The notes: generated from the sequence alone by a model not told the origin. A stretch of 64,000 bases of DNA from Paenibacillus wulumuqiensis (GCF_000971965.1 NZ_LAQP01000014.1:1-64000), one strand, 5' to 3'. Shown: positions 25,809 to 36,004, numbered from the stretch's first letter. Program-made: numbers and translations.

Positions 25809-28800
25809 ATGAGAGAAGGAACAACGATCTATACAGTAGAACCATGGACAATTCGTGAGACTTCATATAATCCGCAGTATAACCGCAGAAGTGAGACGGT
25901 TTTCACCGTGGCTAACGGATACATTGGAATGAGAGGCCACTTTGAGGAAGGTATGGATGTACCGGAAGTGGATGCACTGAACGGTACATATCTAAATGGA
26001 TTTTATGATTCGGCGGATATCATCTATGGTGAGGAAGCCTATGGTTACGCACGCAAACGGCAGACGATGCTGAATGTAACCGACAGCAAGATTATCGAGC
26101 TGTGGATCGAGGGAGAGCGCTTCAACCTGCTGGCCGGGCGTCTGATCGATTATGAGCGCACCCTGGATATGCAGACCGGCATACTGACTCGCCAGATTAC
26201 ATGGGAGAGCGGGACAGGCAAATGTATCTCCATCCGGATCGAGCGTCTGGTTTCCTTTGCCAACAAGCATGTGGCAATGATTCGTTATACCGTCAAACCG
26301 CTGAATTTCTCCGGAGAGATTACACTGGTATCCGCATTGAACGGAGAAGTGCATAATGAAATCTCCGAAGGTGATCCGCGTGCCGGGGCCGCCTTTACCG
26401 GACAGGTGCTGAATACAATTGGCAAGCATGAAGAGAGTACCTATATGGCGCTGGAGCAGCGCACGACAGAGACCGAATTCCATCTCTGGTGTGCAGCCGA
26501 TCACCGGACGAATCGCAAATACAAACTCAAGAGCGAGCAGCAGGAACAGCGTCTGGAGAAGCATTTCACCTTTACACTCAAGCAGGACACGGAAGCGGTG
26601 CTGGAGAAAGGGATCGTCTATTACACTTCCAAGGATTATGAGATAGCGCATCTGCCGATTCTGGCAGAGTCCACACTTAAGGATGTGATGAGAGACGGCT
26701 TCAAAGCGCTGGCAGAACTGCAAAGACAGCGTCTGGATGAATTCTGGGAAACCGCGGATATTCAGGTGGAAGGCGATGAGATGCTGCAGCAGGGGCTGCG
26801 TTTCAATGCTTTCCATCTGTTCCAGTCGGTCGGCCGGGACGGACGTACCAATATCGGTGCCAAAGGGATTACCGGGGAAGGTTATGAAGGTCACTATTTC
26901 TGGGATACCGAGACGTACATCATGCCGTTCTTCCTGTATACCCAGCCGGATCTGGCGCATCAGCTGCTGGAATTCCGCTATCATACCCTGCCCAAAGCAA
27001 GGGAACGTGCTGTCGAGATGGCCGGCTCGGGTGCACTCTATCCGTGGCGTACAATCGGCGGGGAAGAAGTGTCTGCCTATTATCCGGGCGGAACCGCACA
27101 GTATCACATCAATGCGGATGTGGCCCATGCGATCATCCAGTATACCGAAGCGCTGGACGATCAGGAATTCCTGCGTACCAAAGGGTTAGAGATGCTCGTG
27201 GAGACCTGCCGATTCTTCATGTCTGCCGGCGACTGGATTCCGGGAAAAGGCTTCTGCATTAACGGAGTCACTGGTCCCGATGAGTATACGGCGATGGTGA
27301 ACAATAATACCTATACGAACATTATGGTCAAGGACCAGCTGGAATTTACGGCTCGGGAATTGAAGAAATGGTGTGATACTGATCCCGACTCTTATGAAGC
27401 GATGATCTGCAGCCCGATGGGACTGACCAATGAAGAGATCGACGTATGGGAACGCGCGGCAGAGTCCATGTACATTCACCGCCAGAGTGGTCTGATCGGG
27501 CAGGATGATTCTTTCCTGGACAAAGGGATCTGGGACTTTGAAAATACGCCGCCCGAAAAATATCCACTGCTGCTGCATTTCCATCCGCTCGTTATTTATC
27601 GTCATCAGGTGCTCAAGCAGGCCGATCTGATTCTGGCGATGTATCTGATGGGTCACCGGTTTACCAAAATGGAAAAAGTGCGCAACTACGCTTATTACGA
27701 GCCGCTGACGACGCATGATTCCTCGCTGTCTGCTGCGATTCATGCGATCATGGCAGCAGAGCTCGGCACAATGGACCCGGCTTATGATTTCTTTATCCAG
27801 TCGGCACGGATGGATCTGGATGATTTCCATAGCAATGTCAAAGACGGGATTCACGCCGCTTCCATGGCAGGCAGCTGGCTGACGATTGTTGGCGGGTTTG
27901 CCGGGATGCGGCAGTATGGAGGAAGGCTTCATTTTGAACCGAAATTGCCGCCGGGCTGGACACGCTACAGCTTCCGCGTACAGTTCCAGAAGCGTCTGCT
28001 GGAGATTACCATAGATGGCAATCTGACGACCTACCGGTTGATTCGCGGAGAACCGCTGATCATTGAGCATTACGGACATGAACGGCTTGTCGCCCTGACC
28101 CAGCCGCTCGTTATCAAAAACCGTGCCCTTCGGGCGGTGATCTTTGGTCTGGAAGGGGTGCTGATGCCGATGCCAGAGAAGCAGGATATCTACTTTGGCG
28201 GTACACCTGCCCATTCCCTGGAATATGCACCGGAGCCGCTGCCAACGGTAGAACATGAGGAGAATGGAGTACTGGGCAGTGCCGGCAGTCCGTCTTCGGA
28301 AGGTAACGGTAAATCAGAGTCCGAGGCAGTGGAGGAGCTGGCCCAATCGGCACCGGATAACGAAGCGGATACCAGCACCGATACGGAAGCGGCAGGCACT
28401 TCTGCTCGTTCTTCGGATGAACAGGCATCTATGCATATGGCTGCCGAGCCGTCCCAAGAACAGAACAAGCCGTCCGCGAAGCAGAGCAAATCTGCTCAGC
28501 AACCCGCTGAAGAACCGGCGCCTGTACAAGGCGATGATGGTGAGGATAGCGCAATGGATGCCAAGCCGCAGGCAGAATGGGATCCTAATGTACTCAGCAA
28601 TCCGCTGTCCCATGAATACATTTACCGTGAATATCTGATGCCTGGTGTAGTGGAACTGCTGCAGCAACTCAAGGAGCAAAATGTCACTATTCTGCTGGCG
28701 ACAGATCGTCCGGACGCCCGGGAGATTATGGATCGCCTCGGTATTGATGACTACTTTGCCTCCATTATTCAGGCACAGGATATTGAACATCCGAAGCCCG

Positions 28801-29021
28801 ATCCGGAAGTATTCGTACTCGCCGCCGAATCCGTCAATATTCATCCGTACCACTGTATGGTAATTGAGGACTCGGCAGACTGCCTGCGCTCGGTTCGTGA
28901 AGTGGGTATGAAGACGATTGGTGTCAGCATCCAGCACGTTATTGACCATGCGCATTTCACCGTTGCCAGCCTGACTCACCTGAATGCCGAGACGATGGAG
29001 AGATGGATGGAGATTCCATGA
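25809..29021 (+). CDS. GH65 disaccharide phosphorylase-type enzyme fused to a degenerate HAD domain
   Basis: 1070 residues. Residues 1-770 are a complete glycoside hydrolase family 65 enzyme: N-terminal super-sandwich (ANGYIGMRG), linker helices, and an (alpha/alpha)6 barrel with the general acid Glu492 in VTGPDEYT. The C-terminal beta domain includes LHFEPKLPPGW. GH65 members are mostly inverting phosphorylases of maltose, trehalose, kojibiose or nigerose; the substrate here is not known. Residues 775-1060 resemble beta-phosphoglucomutase, but motif I is VIFGLEGVL instead of FDLDGVL, so the nucleophile Asp is Gly780. Motif II (LLATDRP), motif III Lys (EHPKPDPEVF) and motif IV (VIEDSADCLR) remain. 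Between motif I and Tyr937 lies a roughly 130-residue Ser/Glu/Ala/Gln-rich, apparently disordered stretch where a cap would be. ATG behind AAAGGAG. No sugar transporter is adjacent. Confidence 0.9.
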   Translation: MREGTTIYTVEPWTIRETSYNPQYNRRSETVFTVANGYIGMRGHFEEGMDVPEVDALNGTYLNGFYDSADIIYGEEAYGYARKRQTMLNVTDSKIIELWIEGERFNLLAGRLIDYERTLDMQTGILTRQITWESGTGKCISIRIERLVSFANKHVAMIRYTVKPLNFSGEITLVSALNGEVHNEISEGDPRAGAAFTGQVLNTIGKHEESTYMALEQRTTETEFHLWCAADHRTNRKYKLKSEQQEQRLEKHFTFTLKQDTEAVLEKGIVYYTSKDYEIAHLPILAESTLKDVMRDGFKALAELQRQRLDEFWETADIQVEGDEMLQQGLRFNAFHLFQSVGRDGRTNIGAKGITGEGYEGHYFWDTETYIMPFFLYTQPDLAHQLLEFRYHTLPKARERAVEMAGSGALYPWRTIGGEEVSAYYPGGTAQYHINADVAHAIIQYTEALDDQEFLRTKGLEMLVETCRFFMSAGDWIPGKGFCINGVTGPDEYTAMVNNNTYTNIMVKDQLEFTARELKKWCDTDPDSYEAMICSPMGLTNEEIDVWERAAESMYIHRQSGLIGQDDSFLDKGIWDFENTPPEKYPLLLHFHPLVIYRHQVLKQADLILAMYLMGHRFTKMEKVRNYAYYEPLTTHDSSLSAAIHAIMAAELGTMDPAYDFFIQSARMDLDDFHSNVKDGIHAASMAGSWLTIVGGFAGMRQYGGRLHFEPKLPPGWTRYSFRVQFQKRLLEITIDGNLTTYRLIRGEPLIIEHYGHERLVALTQPLVIKNRALRAVIFGLEGVLMPMPEKQDIYFGGTPAHSLEYAPEPLPTVEHEENGVLGSAGSPSSEGNGKSESEAVEELAQSAPDNEADTSTDTEAAGTSARSSDEQASMHMAAEPSQEQNKPSAKQSKSAQQPAEEPAPVQGDDGEDSAMDAKPQAEWDPNVLSNPLSHEYIYREYLMPGVVELLQQLKEQNVTILLATDRPDAREIMDRLGIDDYFASIIQAQDIEHPKPDPEVFVLAAESVNIHPYHCMVIEDSADCLRSVREVGMKTIGVSIQHVIDHAHFTVASLTHLNAETMERWMEIP

Positions 29022-29099
29022 TCGGCCATACCTTATCCATTTTGCCAATTCATTATATATAACAGGTTACCACTGCGATGTAATCACAATGTAACAACA

Positions 29100-29146
29100 A
29101 AAAAGCTGTCCTGATCCCCGTTAACCGATGGGGCAGGACAGCTTTA
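29100..29146. terminator. Bidirectional terminator between the GH65 fusion and corA
   Basis: AAAGCTGTCCTG (29102-29113) and CAGGACAGCTTT (29133-29144) form a stem with an inner CCCC/GGGG pairing, flanked by A- and T-tracts. It serves both convergent genes. Confidence 0.88.
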
Positions 29147-29152
29147 TTCATT

Positions 29153-30088
29153 TCAGATCCAGTCTTTTTTGCGGAAAGTGAAGAACATGGTCAGACCGAG
29201 AATGATCATGATGCCGATCACCATCGGATAACCGAAATGCCATTTCAGTTCCGGCATGTATTCAAAGTTCATTCCGTATATACCGGTAATCACCGTCAGC
29301 GGCATGAATATGGTCGTAATCGCTGTAAACACACGCATAATTTCATTCGCCCGGTTGGCGATACTGGACTGGTAGGCTTCTCGCAAGTTACCCATCAGAT
29401 CGCGGAAGGTGTCAAACATCTCGGATACTTTGACCGCATTCTCGTAGACGTCACTGAAGTATTTTTGCAGCTGATCGTCGATCAGACGCAGGTCTTTTTT
29501 GTTAAGCGTGTTAATGACCTCACGCTGTGGACCGAGCACGCGCTTAAGCCAGAGAATCTCGCCGCGCAGACCGATAATTTCATTCAGATGCGACTTTTTG
29601 GTGTTCATCAGGATATTTTCTTCCAGACGCTCGATCTGATCCTCGATTCGGTCACCGACGGTAAAGTAGTTATCCACCACCAGATCGACCAGCAGGTACA
29701 TGAATTTATCCGGACGGCTGACTTCCTCTTCCCACAAAATCGGCTTAAGTGTCCGCAGTTCGCTGATTTTCTGCCGGGTCACTGTAATAATAAAATGACG
29801 CCCCAGGAAGATGTTCAAAGCGCGCAGGAAAATCTCTTCATCATCGAAACGGATGCTGTTAACCACGATAAAGTAATGACTCTCGTAGATTTCAATTTTT
29901 GGACGCTGCTCTTCATCGCCCATCATGTCCTCGACCGCCAGATCATGCAGCATAAACAGCGGTTGAAGCAGGATCAGGTCATCAAGACCGGCGTCAATCC
30001 AGTAAAATCCTTCGTCAGGAGCCACCAGCGCTTCGTTAATATCTTCAATGAGTGTAAAGTTACCAGCATTCACGTGCCGAATTTTCAT
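29153..30088 (-). CDS. corA: CorA-family magnesium/cobalt transporter
   Basis: 311 residues. A long cytoplasmic alpha/beta and helical funnel (1-245) is followed by two C-terminal transmembrane helices. The selectivity motif YGMNFEYMPEL lies in the loop between them, and the basic end FRKKDWI is typical. It would form a pentameric Mg2+ channel. ATG 30088 behind GGAGTA on the minus strand. No M-box riboswitch is visible upstream. It is divergent from the met operon; the sequence between 30089 and 30428 holds no supported gene. Confidence 0.93.
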   Translation of the reverse strand: MKIRHVNAGNFTLIEDINEALVAPDEGFYWIDAGLDDLILLQPLFMLHDLAVEDMMGDEEQRPKIEIYESHYFIVVNSIRFDDEEIFLRALNIFLGRHFIITVTRQKISELRTLKPILWEEEVSRPDKFMYLLVDLVVDNYFTVGDRIEDQIERLEENILMNTKKSHLNEIIGLRGEILWLKRVLGPQREVINTLNKKDLRLIDDQLQKYFSDVYENAVKVSEMFDTFRDLMGNLREAYQSSIANRANEIMRVFTAITTIFMPLTVITGIYGMNFEYMPELKWHFGYPMVIGIMIILGLTMFFTFRKKDWI

Positions 30089-30427
30089 ATTCCTCTACTC
30101 CTTTTTTGGTTAAAGTGAGCAGGAAAATACACGGCAATCATACATACTTATTTAAAGCTTCGCTGTATATGAAAAAAATGCATTTTCAAAAATGGCGCGC
30201 TCCTCCGGTATCGTATTGTCGTTCATTTCCTGCAGTTGTGACTTCCTGTACTGCCAGCTCGGCCTCGGGTCGCCTTCCATCTTGAAATTCACCTCTTTGG
30301 ATTCAAATACTTTTATGAAAAACATGAAAATACGTCAAATACTTGTTAAGTATACCGTGGGGACAGCAGGCTTTCAAGCTTTAAAAACAATCATGCCTGA
30401 TAACTTATTTATCGGACCAATTCACCC

Positions 30428-30455
30428 TTGACGATAGATACAAAATTAGTATAAA
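30428..30455 (+). promoter_or_regulatory. Predicted sigma-A promoter of the met operon
   Basis: TTGACG (30428-30433) and TATAAA (30450-30455) with a 16-base spacer, about 45 bp upstream of the SAM aptamer. Confidence 0.6.
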
Positions 30456-30499
30456 TTATGATATAAGTAATTCGGCTTAACACAATTGAATAAAGCGAA

Positions 30500-30706
30500 T
30501 CTTATCAAGAGCAGGTGGAGGGACTAGCCCTATGAAGCCCGGCAACCGGCGGTCATATACCGTACGGTGCTAATTCTAGCAGAGATACAGGTACATCCTA
30601 CGATGAAGTATCTGGTATCTGCTGACAGATGAGAGAGGCGCTTATAGACGTGAATTCTACGGATATGACCTTTCTCAGTGTGCAAGACAGAGAAAGGTCT
30701 TTTTTG
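30500..30706 (+). promoter_or_regulatory. SAM-I riboswitch (S-box) with intrinsic terminator
   Basis: The aptamer has the hallmark run around agagcaggtggagggacta, then gccctatgaagcccggcaac, and the closing gatgagagagg near 30628-30640. The expression platform is the terminator stem GACCTTTCTC (30667-30676) with GAGAAAGGTC (30690-30699) and a T-run. SAM binding would stabilise the terminator and shut off metA-metI-metC. Confidence 0.96.
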
Positions 30707-30780
30707 CGTATATGGCGCTGATTTCTCAACCCTGCACCTACCCTCATACTACTTACACTGACCCCAAGGAGTGAATCAAC

Positions 30781-31722
30781 ATGCCGATCAAAATCCCTGA
30801 CAGCCTGCCCGCCAAGGAAGTACTGGCCGGAGAAAATATTTTCGTGATGGATGAATCCCATGCGTACCATCAGGATATTCGTCCGCTTAAAATAGCGCTG
30901 CTCAATCTGATGCCAACCAAGGAGACGACCGAGACCCAGCTGCTGCGTCTGCTCGGGAACAGTCCGCTGCAGGTAGACATCTATCTGCTGCATACCGAAT
31001 CCCATACTTCCAAAAATACATCTGCCGAGTACCTGAACACCTTTTACAAAACGTTCCAGGAAGTGAAGCATCTGCGGTTTGACGGATTGATCGTTACCGG
31101 TGCGCCGGTAGAGACGCTGGACTTTGAAGATGTGAACTACTGGGAAGAGATTCAGGAGATCTTTGATTGGAGCAAGACCAATGTCACTTCGACCATGCAT
31201 ATCTGTTGGGCCTCGCAGGCGGGATTGTACCACCATTTCGGTATTCCCAAAGTGGACCTGCCGGAGAAATGTTTTGGCGTATTCCCGCATACGCTCAACA
31301 AGACCAATGTCAAACTGCTGCGTGGATTCGACGAGTTATACTATGCGCCGCATTCCCGCCATACCGAAGTGCGGCATGAAGATATCGCCAAAGTCGAAGA
31401 GCTGGAGATTCTGTCCGAATCCGAAGAAGCCGGTGTGTACATCGTAGCGACGCGCGACGGCAAGCAGATCTTTGTCACCGGTCATTCCGAATACGATCCG
31501 CTGTCCCTGAAATGGGAATATGACCGTGATATCGCCAGAGGCATGGATATCGCCGTTCCGAAAAATTATTATCCGAATGATGATCCAACCCGTACTCCGC
31601 CGTCCACCTGGCGTGCACATGCCAATCTGCTGTTTGCCAACTGGCTGAATTATTATGTGTACCAGGAGACTCCATATGATCTGGGTAACGAGAAGGCGCA
31701 AGTAGGGCAGTATTCCATTTGA
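30781..31722 (+). CDS. metA: Homoserine O-acetyltransferase (MetA type)
   Basis: 313 residues, MetA/HTS family. The acyl-enzyme cysteine is Cys142 in HICWASQAG, the catalytic His/Glu lie in [12 protein letters not shown], and the oxyanion region is APHSRHTE. The specificity residue at position 111 (GAPVE) is Glu; in the family Glu111 goes with acetyl-CoA and Gly111 with succinyl-CoA. This enzyme should therefore make O-acetylhomoserine despite common annotation as a succinyltransferase. It is under the SAM-I riboswitch. The metI start is 149 bp after the stop and no terminator intervenes. Confidence 0.95.
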   Translation: MPIKIPDSLPAKEVLAGENIFVMDESHAYHQDIRPLKIALLNLMPTKETTETQLLRLLGNSPLQVDIYLLHTESHTSKNTSAEYLNTFYKTFQEVKHLRFDGLIVTGAPVETLDFEDVNYWEEIQEIFDWSKTNVTSTMHICWASQAGLYHHFGIPKVDLPEKCFGVFPHTLNKTNVKLLRGFDELYYAPHSRHTEVRHEDIAKVEELEILSESEEAGVYIVATRDGKQIFVTGHSEYDPLSLKWEYDRDIARGMDIAVPKNYYPNDDPTRTPPSTWRAHANLLFANWLNYYVYQETPYDLGNEKAQVGQYSI

Positions 31723-31871
31723 CGCTGACCTGTTCCCCGGAATAAAAGATATAACCTTTTGGAAATGTTAACTCAATTGGACTTTCCGCATCTACACATT
31801 CCTGGGAACTCCAATAACCAATCGCAGTACAGTTATTCATGGCTCATATACCCCAGAGGAGGAAATTACGA

Positions 31872-33074
31872 ATGACGGACCATAATGCAAAGGATTCATC
31901 CCTTAATATCGAAAGCCGGCTGGCACAGATCGGCTCTGTGCAGGAGCCGGTAACCGGAGCGATCAACTTTCCCATTTATCAATCTACCGCTTTCCGTCAT
32001 CCGGCACTCGGCAAGAGTACAGGCTTTGATTATATCCGTACGACCAATCCGACGCGGGCGGTACTGGAACAGGCAGCTGCCGAGCTGGAGTCAGGTGATG
32101 CCGGATTTGCCTGTAGTTCCGGTATGGCCGCCTTGCAGACTATTTTCTCCCTGTTCGGACAGGGCGATCATCTGATTGTCTCGCTGGATCTGTATGGAGG
32201 AACGTATCGTCTGCTGGAGCGCATTCTGTCCAAGTTCGGCATTACCGCCTCCTACGTGGATACCAATGATCTGGAAGCCATGGATAAGATCCGTCAGGAC
32301 AATACCCGGGCCGTATTTATCGAGACACCGACCAATCCGCTCATGATGATTACCGATATAGCGGCAGTAGCCGGCTGGGCCAAGCAGCATAATCTGCTGA
32401 CTGTAGTGGATAATACGCTGCTGTCACCATTTTTCCAGCGTCCGATTGAGCTGGGAGCGGATATCGTTATCCATAGTGCGACCAAGTATCTGGGCGGACA
32501 CAACGATGTACTGGCCGGTCTGATCATTACCAAAGGCAAGGAATTGTCCGAAGAGATGGCTTTCCTGCACAATTCCATCGGCGCAGTGCTGTCGCCGACA
32601 GACTCCTACCAGCTGATGCGCGGAATGAAGACACTGGCTCTGCGTATGGAGCGTCACGAATACAATGCCACAGCGATTGCCACTCACCTGCAGCAGCATC
32701 CGCAGATTGCCCAGGTGTACTATCCTGCGCTGCCGGACCACCCGGGCCATGATGTACAGAATCGACAATCGAGCGGCAATACCGGTATTTTCTCTTTTAA
32801 AGTGACCGATGCCCGTTATGTGGAACCACTGCTGCGTCATATCAAGCTGATCGCTTTTGCCGAAAGTCTGGGCGGGGTAGAGTCGCTGATGACGTATCCG
32901 GCGATCCAGACGCATGCGGATATTCCGCTGGAAATACGTGATGCGATTGGTGTGGATGACCGTCTGCTGCGTTTCTCCGTCGGCATCGAGCATGTGGATG
33001 ATCTGATCGCGGATCTGGATCAGGCGCTGGAAGCTGCACGTCTTGAAGTGGAAGGAAGGAGCGTGAGCGGATGA
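31872..33074 (+). CDS. metI: Cystathionine gamma-synthase / O-acetylhomoserine thiolyase (MetI type)
   Basis: 400 residues, Cys/Met metabolism PLP enzyme. The PLP lysine is in HSATKYLGGHNDVL, PLP-stacking Tyr in DLYGGTYRL, the phosphate cup in SSGMAALQT, and substrate binding in AESLGGVESLMTYP. Condenses acyl-homoserine with cysteine (or sulfide). Start ATG 31872 follows GAGGAGG (31855-31861); an upstream in-frame ATG at 31839 lacks such a site. The last codon overlaps the metC start by 4 bp (ATGA), indicating translational coupling. Confidence 0.93.
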   Translation: MTDHNAKDSSLNIESRLAQIGSVQEPVTGAINFPIYQSTAFRHPALGKSTGFDYIRTTNPTRAVLEQAAAELESGDAGFACSSGMAALQTIFSLFGQGDHLIVSLDLYGGTYRLLERILSKFGITASYVDTNDLEAMDKIRQDNTRAVFIETPTNPLMMITDIAAVAGWAKQHNLLTVVDNTLLSPFFQRPIELGADIVIHSATKYLGGHNDVLAGLIITKGKELSEEMAFLHNSIGAVLSPTDSYQLMRGMKTLALRMERHEYNATAIATHLQQHPQIAQVYYPALPDHPGHDVQNRQSSGNTGIFSFKVTDARYVEPLLRHIKLIAFAESLGGVESLMTYPAIQTHADIPLEIRDAIGVDDRLLRFSVGIEHVDDLIADLDQALEAARLEVEGRSVSG

Positions 33075-34279
33075 GTGGAAATGGGCAGCATAACCATAAC
33101 CAGCCTGCGTCCTCCGGTCATCCTGCTGCCGGAGCGCAGCAGGCACGCGGATTCGATACGAAGCTGATTCATTTTGGCGGAGAAATCGACCGGGCGACAG
33201 GGGCGTCGAGTGTGCCAATTTACCAGGCATCGACCTTTCACCAGGAAGATATTCTGAATCCGCCGCAGCATGATTACAGCCGTTCCGGCAATCCGACACG
33301 TCAGGCGCTGGAAGATTACATCGCCCTGCTGGAAGGAGGGACGAACGGATTTGCCTTTGCATCGGGAATGGCAGCGATATCGACCGCATTTTTCCTGCTG
33401 TCTGCGGGTGAGCATGTCATCGTCACCGAGGATGTATACGGAGGAACGTATCGTCTGCTGACGACGATTCTCAACCGGATGAATATCGAGATTTCCTTTG
33501 TCGATATGACCAATCTGGAACAGGTCAAAGGAGCGCTGCGTCCGAATACGCGCGCCGTCTATATGGAGACCCCTTCCAACCCGACGCTGAAAATTACCGA
33601 TATTCATGCGGTAACCGAATGGGCGAGAGAGCATCATCTGCTGACGCTGCTGGATAATACGTTTATGACTCCGTATTACCAGCGGCCGATCGAGCTGGGC
33701 GTAGATATTGTCCTGCACAGTGCGACCAAGTTCCTCGGTGGTCACAGTGATGTGCTGGCCGGACTCGCCGTGACCCGTACCGAGCAGCTGGGCAAACAGC
33801 TCAAGCAGCTGCAGAACAGCTTTGGCAGTGTACTCGGACCGCAGGACTGTTGGCTGCTGATGCGCGGGATGAAGACGCTGGGCGCGAGAATGACCCATTC
33901 GGAGAAAAGCACAGCCCGGCTGGCCGAGTGGCTGAGCAAGCGCAGCGATATTACCCGTATCTATTATCCGGGATTGCCGGATCATCCGGGGCATGAAGTG
34001 CATGTGAGCCAGTCGACAGGCTTCGGCTCGGTCATTTCCTTTGATGTCGGTTCCGGCGAGCGTGCCAAGCAGGTACTGGACCGGGTGCAGCTGCCGCTCG
34101 TAGCAGTGAGTCTGGGGGCCGTCGAGAGCATTCTCTCCTATCCGCCAACGATGTCCCACGCCGCCATGGGTGCAGGTGTCCGGGCAGAACGAGGGATTAC
34201 CGATGGACTGCTGCGTTTCTCGGTGGGGCTGGAGGATGTGGAAGATTTGATCGCCGATCTGGAGCAGGCGCTGGCGTAG
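33071..34279 (+). CDS. metC: Cystathionine beta-lyase (MetC type)
   Basis: 402 residues, paralogue of the preceding enzyme. PLP lysine in HSATKFLGGHSDVLAG; EDVYGGTYRLL and ASGMAAIST form the cofactor site, and AVSLGAVESILSYP the substrate region. It cleaves cystathionine to homocysteine, pyruvate and ammonia. A roughly 25-residue Gln/His/Ala-rich N-terminal extension precedes the conserved GFDTKLIHFGG. Last gene of the SAM-responsive metA-metI-metC operon. The split between MetI and MetC roles follows the Bacillus gene order. Confidence 0.92.
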   Translation: MSGNGQHNHNQPASSGHPAAGAQQARGFDTKLIHFGGEIDRATGASSVPIYQASTFHQEDILNPPQHDYSRSGNPTRQALEDYIALLEGGTNGFAFASGMAAISTAFFLLSAGEHVIVTEDVYGGTYRLLTTILNRMNIEISFVDMTNLEQVKGALRPNTRAVYMETPSNPTLKITDIHAVTEWAREHHLLTLLDNTFMTPYYQRPIELGVDIVLHSATKFLGGHSDVLAGLAVTRTEQLGKQLKQLQNSFGSVLGPQDCWLLMRGMKTLGARMTHSEKSTARLAEWLSKRSDITRIYYPGLPDHPGHEVHVSQSTGFGSVISFDVGSGERAKQVLDRVQLPLVAVSLGAVESILSYPPTMSHAAMGAGVRAERGITDGLLRFSVGLEDVEDLIADLEQALA

Positions 34280-34390
34280 GAGCAGGATGATTCGCAGAAT
34301 CTTTCTTTAGTGCTACACAGCTTTTTACAGATAAAGAAAGCAGCTATAGGCTGAATGGATAGATGAGTGAATAGATAGATGGTTTACGAC

Positions 34391-34417
34391 AACTCCTGTT
34401 GCATACGGGAGTTTTTT
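34391..34417 (+). terminator. Intrinsic terminator of the met operon
   Basis: AACTCC and GGAGTT around a 10-base loop, followed by T6. The remaining gap to 34713 has no supported gene. Confidence 0.75.
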
Positions 34418-34712
34418 CTTTATTGTAGAAACATTTCCGGGAATTTAGATGATGTTTAAATCAGGTGGCAAAGTGCTTACGTATACTTGTGAGCTTACAC
34501 AATCGCAGTAAGCCTGCTGCTCTGATGATCGGAATTCATATCCAGAGAGCAAGTCAATATGAACATACCGATTTTTAATGTGACAGTCGGTTTCTGGCCT
34601 GTACATTCATTTCTCTCATGTATACGCTACCATCGTTTATATTTTATTTCAGCGGGTAATGACCATACGTGAGAACGTTGAATTTGATTAGTAAATACGG
34701 AGGGAACTGCAT

Positions 34713-35510
34713 ATGACACAGAACAAATATCCTTTTGACGGCTCGATTGTATTGATTACTGGCGCAAGCACAGGGATTGGACGTGCTGTAGCTGTTGCAT
34801 TTCTGGAGAATGGCGCGAATGTGGTACTCGCTGCGCGCAGTGAAGATAAAATGAAAGAAATCGTGAAAGGTTACAGCGATGACCGATACCTGATCGTACC
34901 GACCGATGTGCGCAAGCGTACCGAGGTCGACGCGCTTGTTCAACAAACGGTGGATCATTTTGGTAAGCTGGATGTCGTGATCAGCAACGCCGGTGTATCG
35001 GTAGCCGGTCCGATCGAAGAATTGACCGACGAAGACTGGGAAAATATGCGTACGACGAATGTGGATTCACAGGTATATCTGGCACGGGCAGTCGTACCGC
35101 ATCTGGAAAAATCCCAAGGATCCATTATTGCAACGTCTTCCGTCTCCGGTCTGGCCGGCGATTGGCCGCACCCGGCCTACAATGCGACCAAGGGTGCCAT
35201 CAGTCTATTTGTACAATCGCTGGCACTGCAGCTCGGTGAGAAAGGCATACGCGTCAATGCGATTGCTCCAGCCTTTACCGTAACTGAAATGACCAAGCCG
35301 ATGATGGAAGAGGGCGGACAGGAGCTGGTCGAGAAATTCAAGTCCCGTGTGCCGCTGCAGCGAATCGCCGATGCCGAAGATGTGGCACCTGCCTATCTGT
35401 TCCTGGCCAGCCCGGATGCACAGTACATTACCGGTGTGATTCTGCCGGTCGATGGCGGTACCATTGCTTCGAACGGCCAGGGCAACTCGCCGCGTGAATT
35501 TGGCAATTGA
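34713..35510 (+). CDS. Short-chain dehydrogenase/reductase (SDR)
   Basis: 265 residues, classical SDR. The NAD(P) motif is TGASTGIGRA, NAG appears in ISNAGVSVAG, the catalytic Ser lies in IIATSSVSGLAGD, and the Tyr-Lys pair in PAYNATKGAISLF. The Arg after the first strand (LAARSEDK) would fit NADP preference. It resembles glucose dehydrogenase/FabG-type enzymes; the C-terminal PVDGGTIAS is usual. The substrate is unknown. Single-gene unit ending in a terminator. Confidence 0.9.
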   Translation: MTQNKYPFDGSIVLITGASTGIGRAVAVAFLENGANVVLAARSEDKMKEIVKGYSDDRYLIVPTDVRKRTEVDALVQQTVDHFGKLDVVISNAGVSVAGPIEELTDEDWENMRTTNVDSQVYLARAVVPHLEKSQGSIIATSSVSGLAGDWPHPAYNATKGAISLFVQSLALQLGEKGIRVNAIAPAFTVTEMTKPMMEEGGQELVEKFKSRVPLQRIADAEDVAPAYLFLASPDAQYITGVILPVDGGTIASNGQGNSPREFGN

Positions 35511-35619
35511 TCGGCTGGTGTACGAAATAGATTCTGTTCCTTGTAATAGCAGATCATACCGTTTGAATGAAGCAGGCTGCGCTATAATGATCCAATAGCA
35601 GATGCAGCTGCGTATAGCA

Positions 35620-35656
35620 GGAAGACGCCTTTATTGTGCAGGCGTCTTCCTTTTTT
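35620..35656 (+). terminator. Intrinsic terminator after the SDR gene
   Basis: GGAAGACGCCT (35620-35630) and AGGCGTCTTCC (35640-35650), then T6. The following 350 bp up to mqnC are AT-rich and gene-free, presumably holding its promoter. Confidence 0.9.
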
Positions 35657-36004
35657 ATATAAATAGCAGGTGTATGGCAATCGAAGGCGGAGTATATATG
35701 CAAAAAGGATGCCGATGAGTTGGAATCAGACCCTTCCGATTTTGATCCGGTTGCTAGTAGGAAGAAAGCTTCTGTAATATGTTGCGGAAATTGTATTTTT
35801 ATCGCAAAAATCACCGGACTGTCATTTCCATGCCTATTTTTCAAATGTGAAATATGTTACGATAAGTCATGTCGCTATCGAAATTATTTTAATTTTTAGA
35901 TATAGCGGGTATATGACATTACTGGAATATGAACAGAACAACATCCAATTTACTTTTCGACATCATACCTTGATGCCTGAAATAGGTTATAGGGAGGCTA
36001 TAAT

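Noticed and set aside
35554-35844. 96-codon minus-strand frame upstream of mqnC
   Set aside because: It crosses the SDR terminator and has no recognisable protein features.
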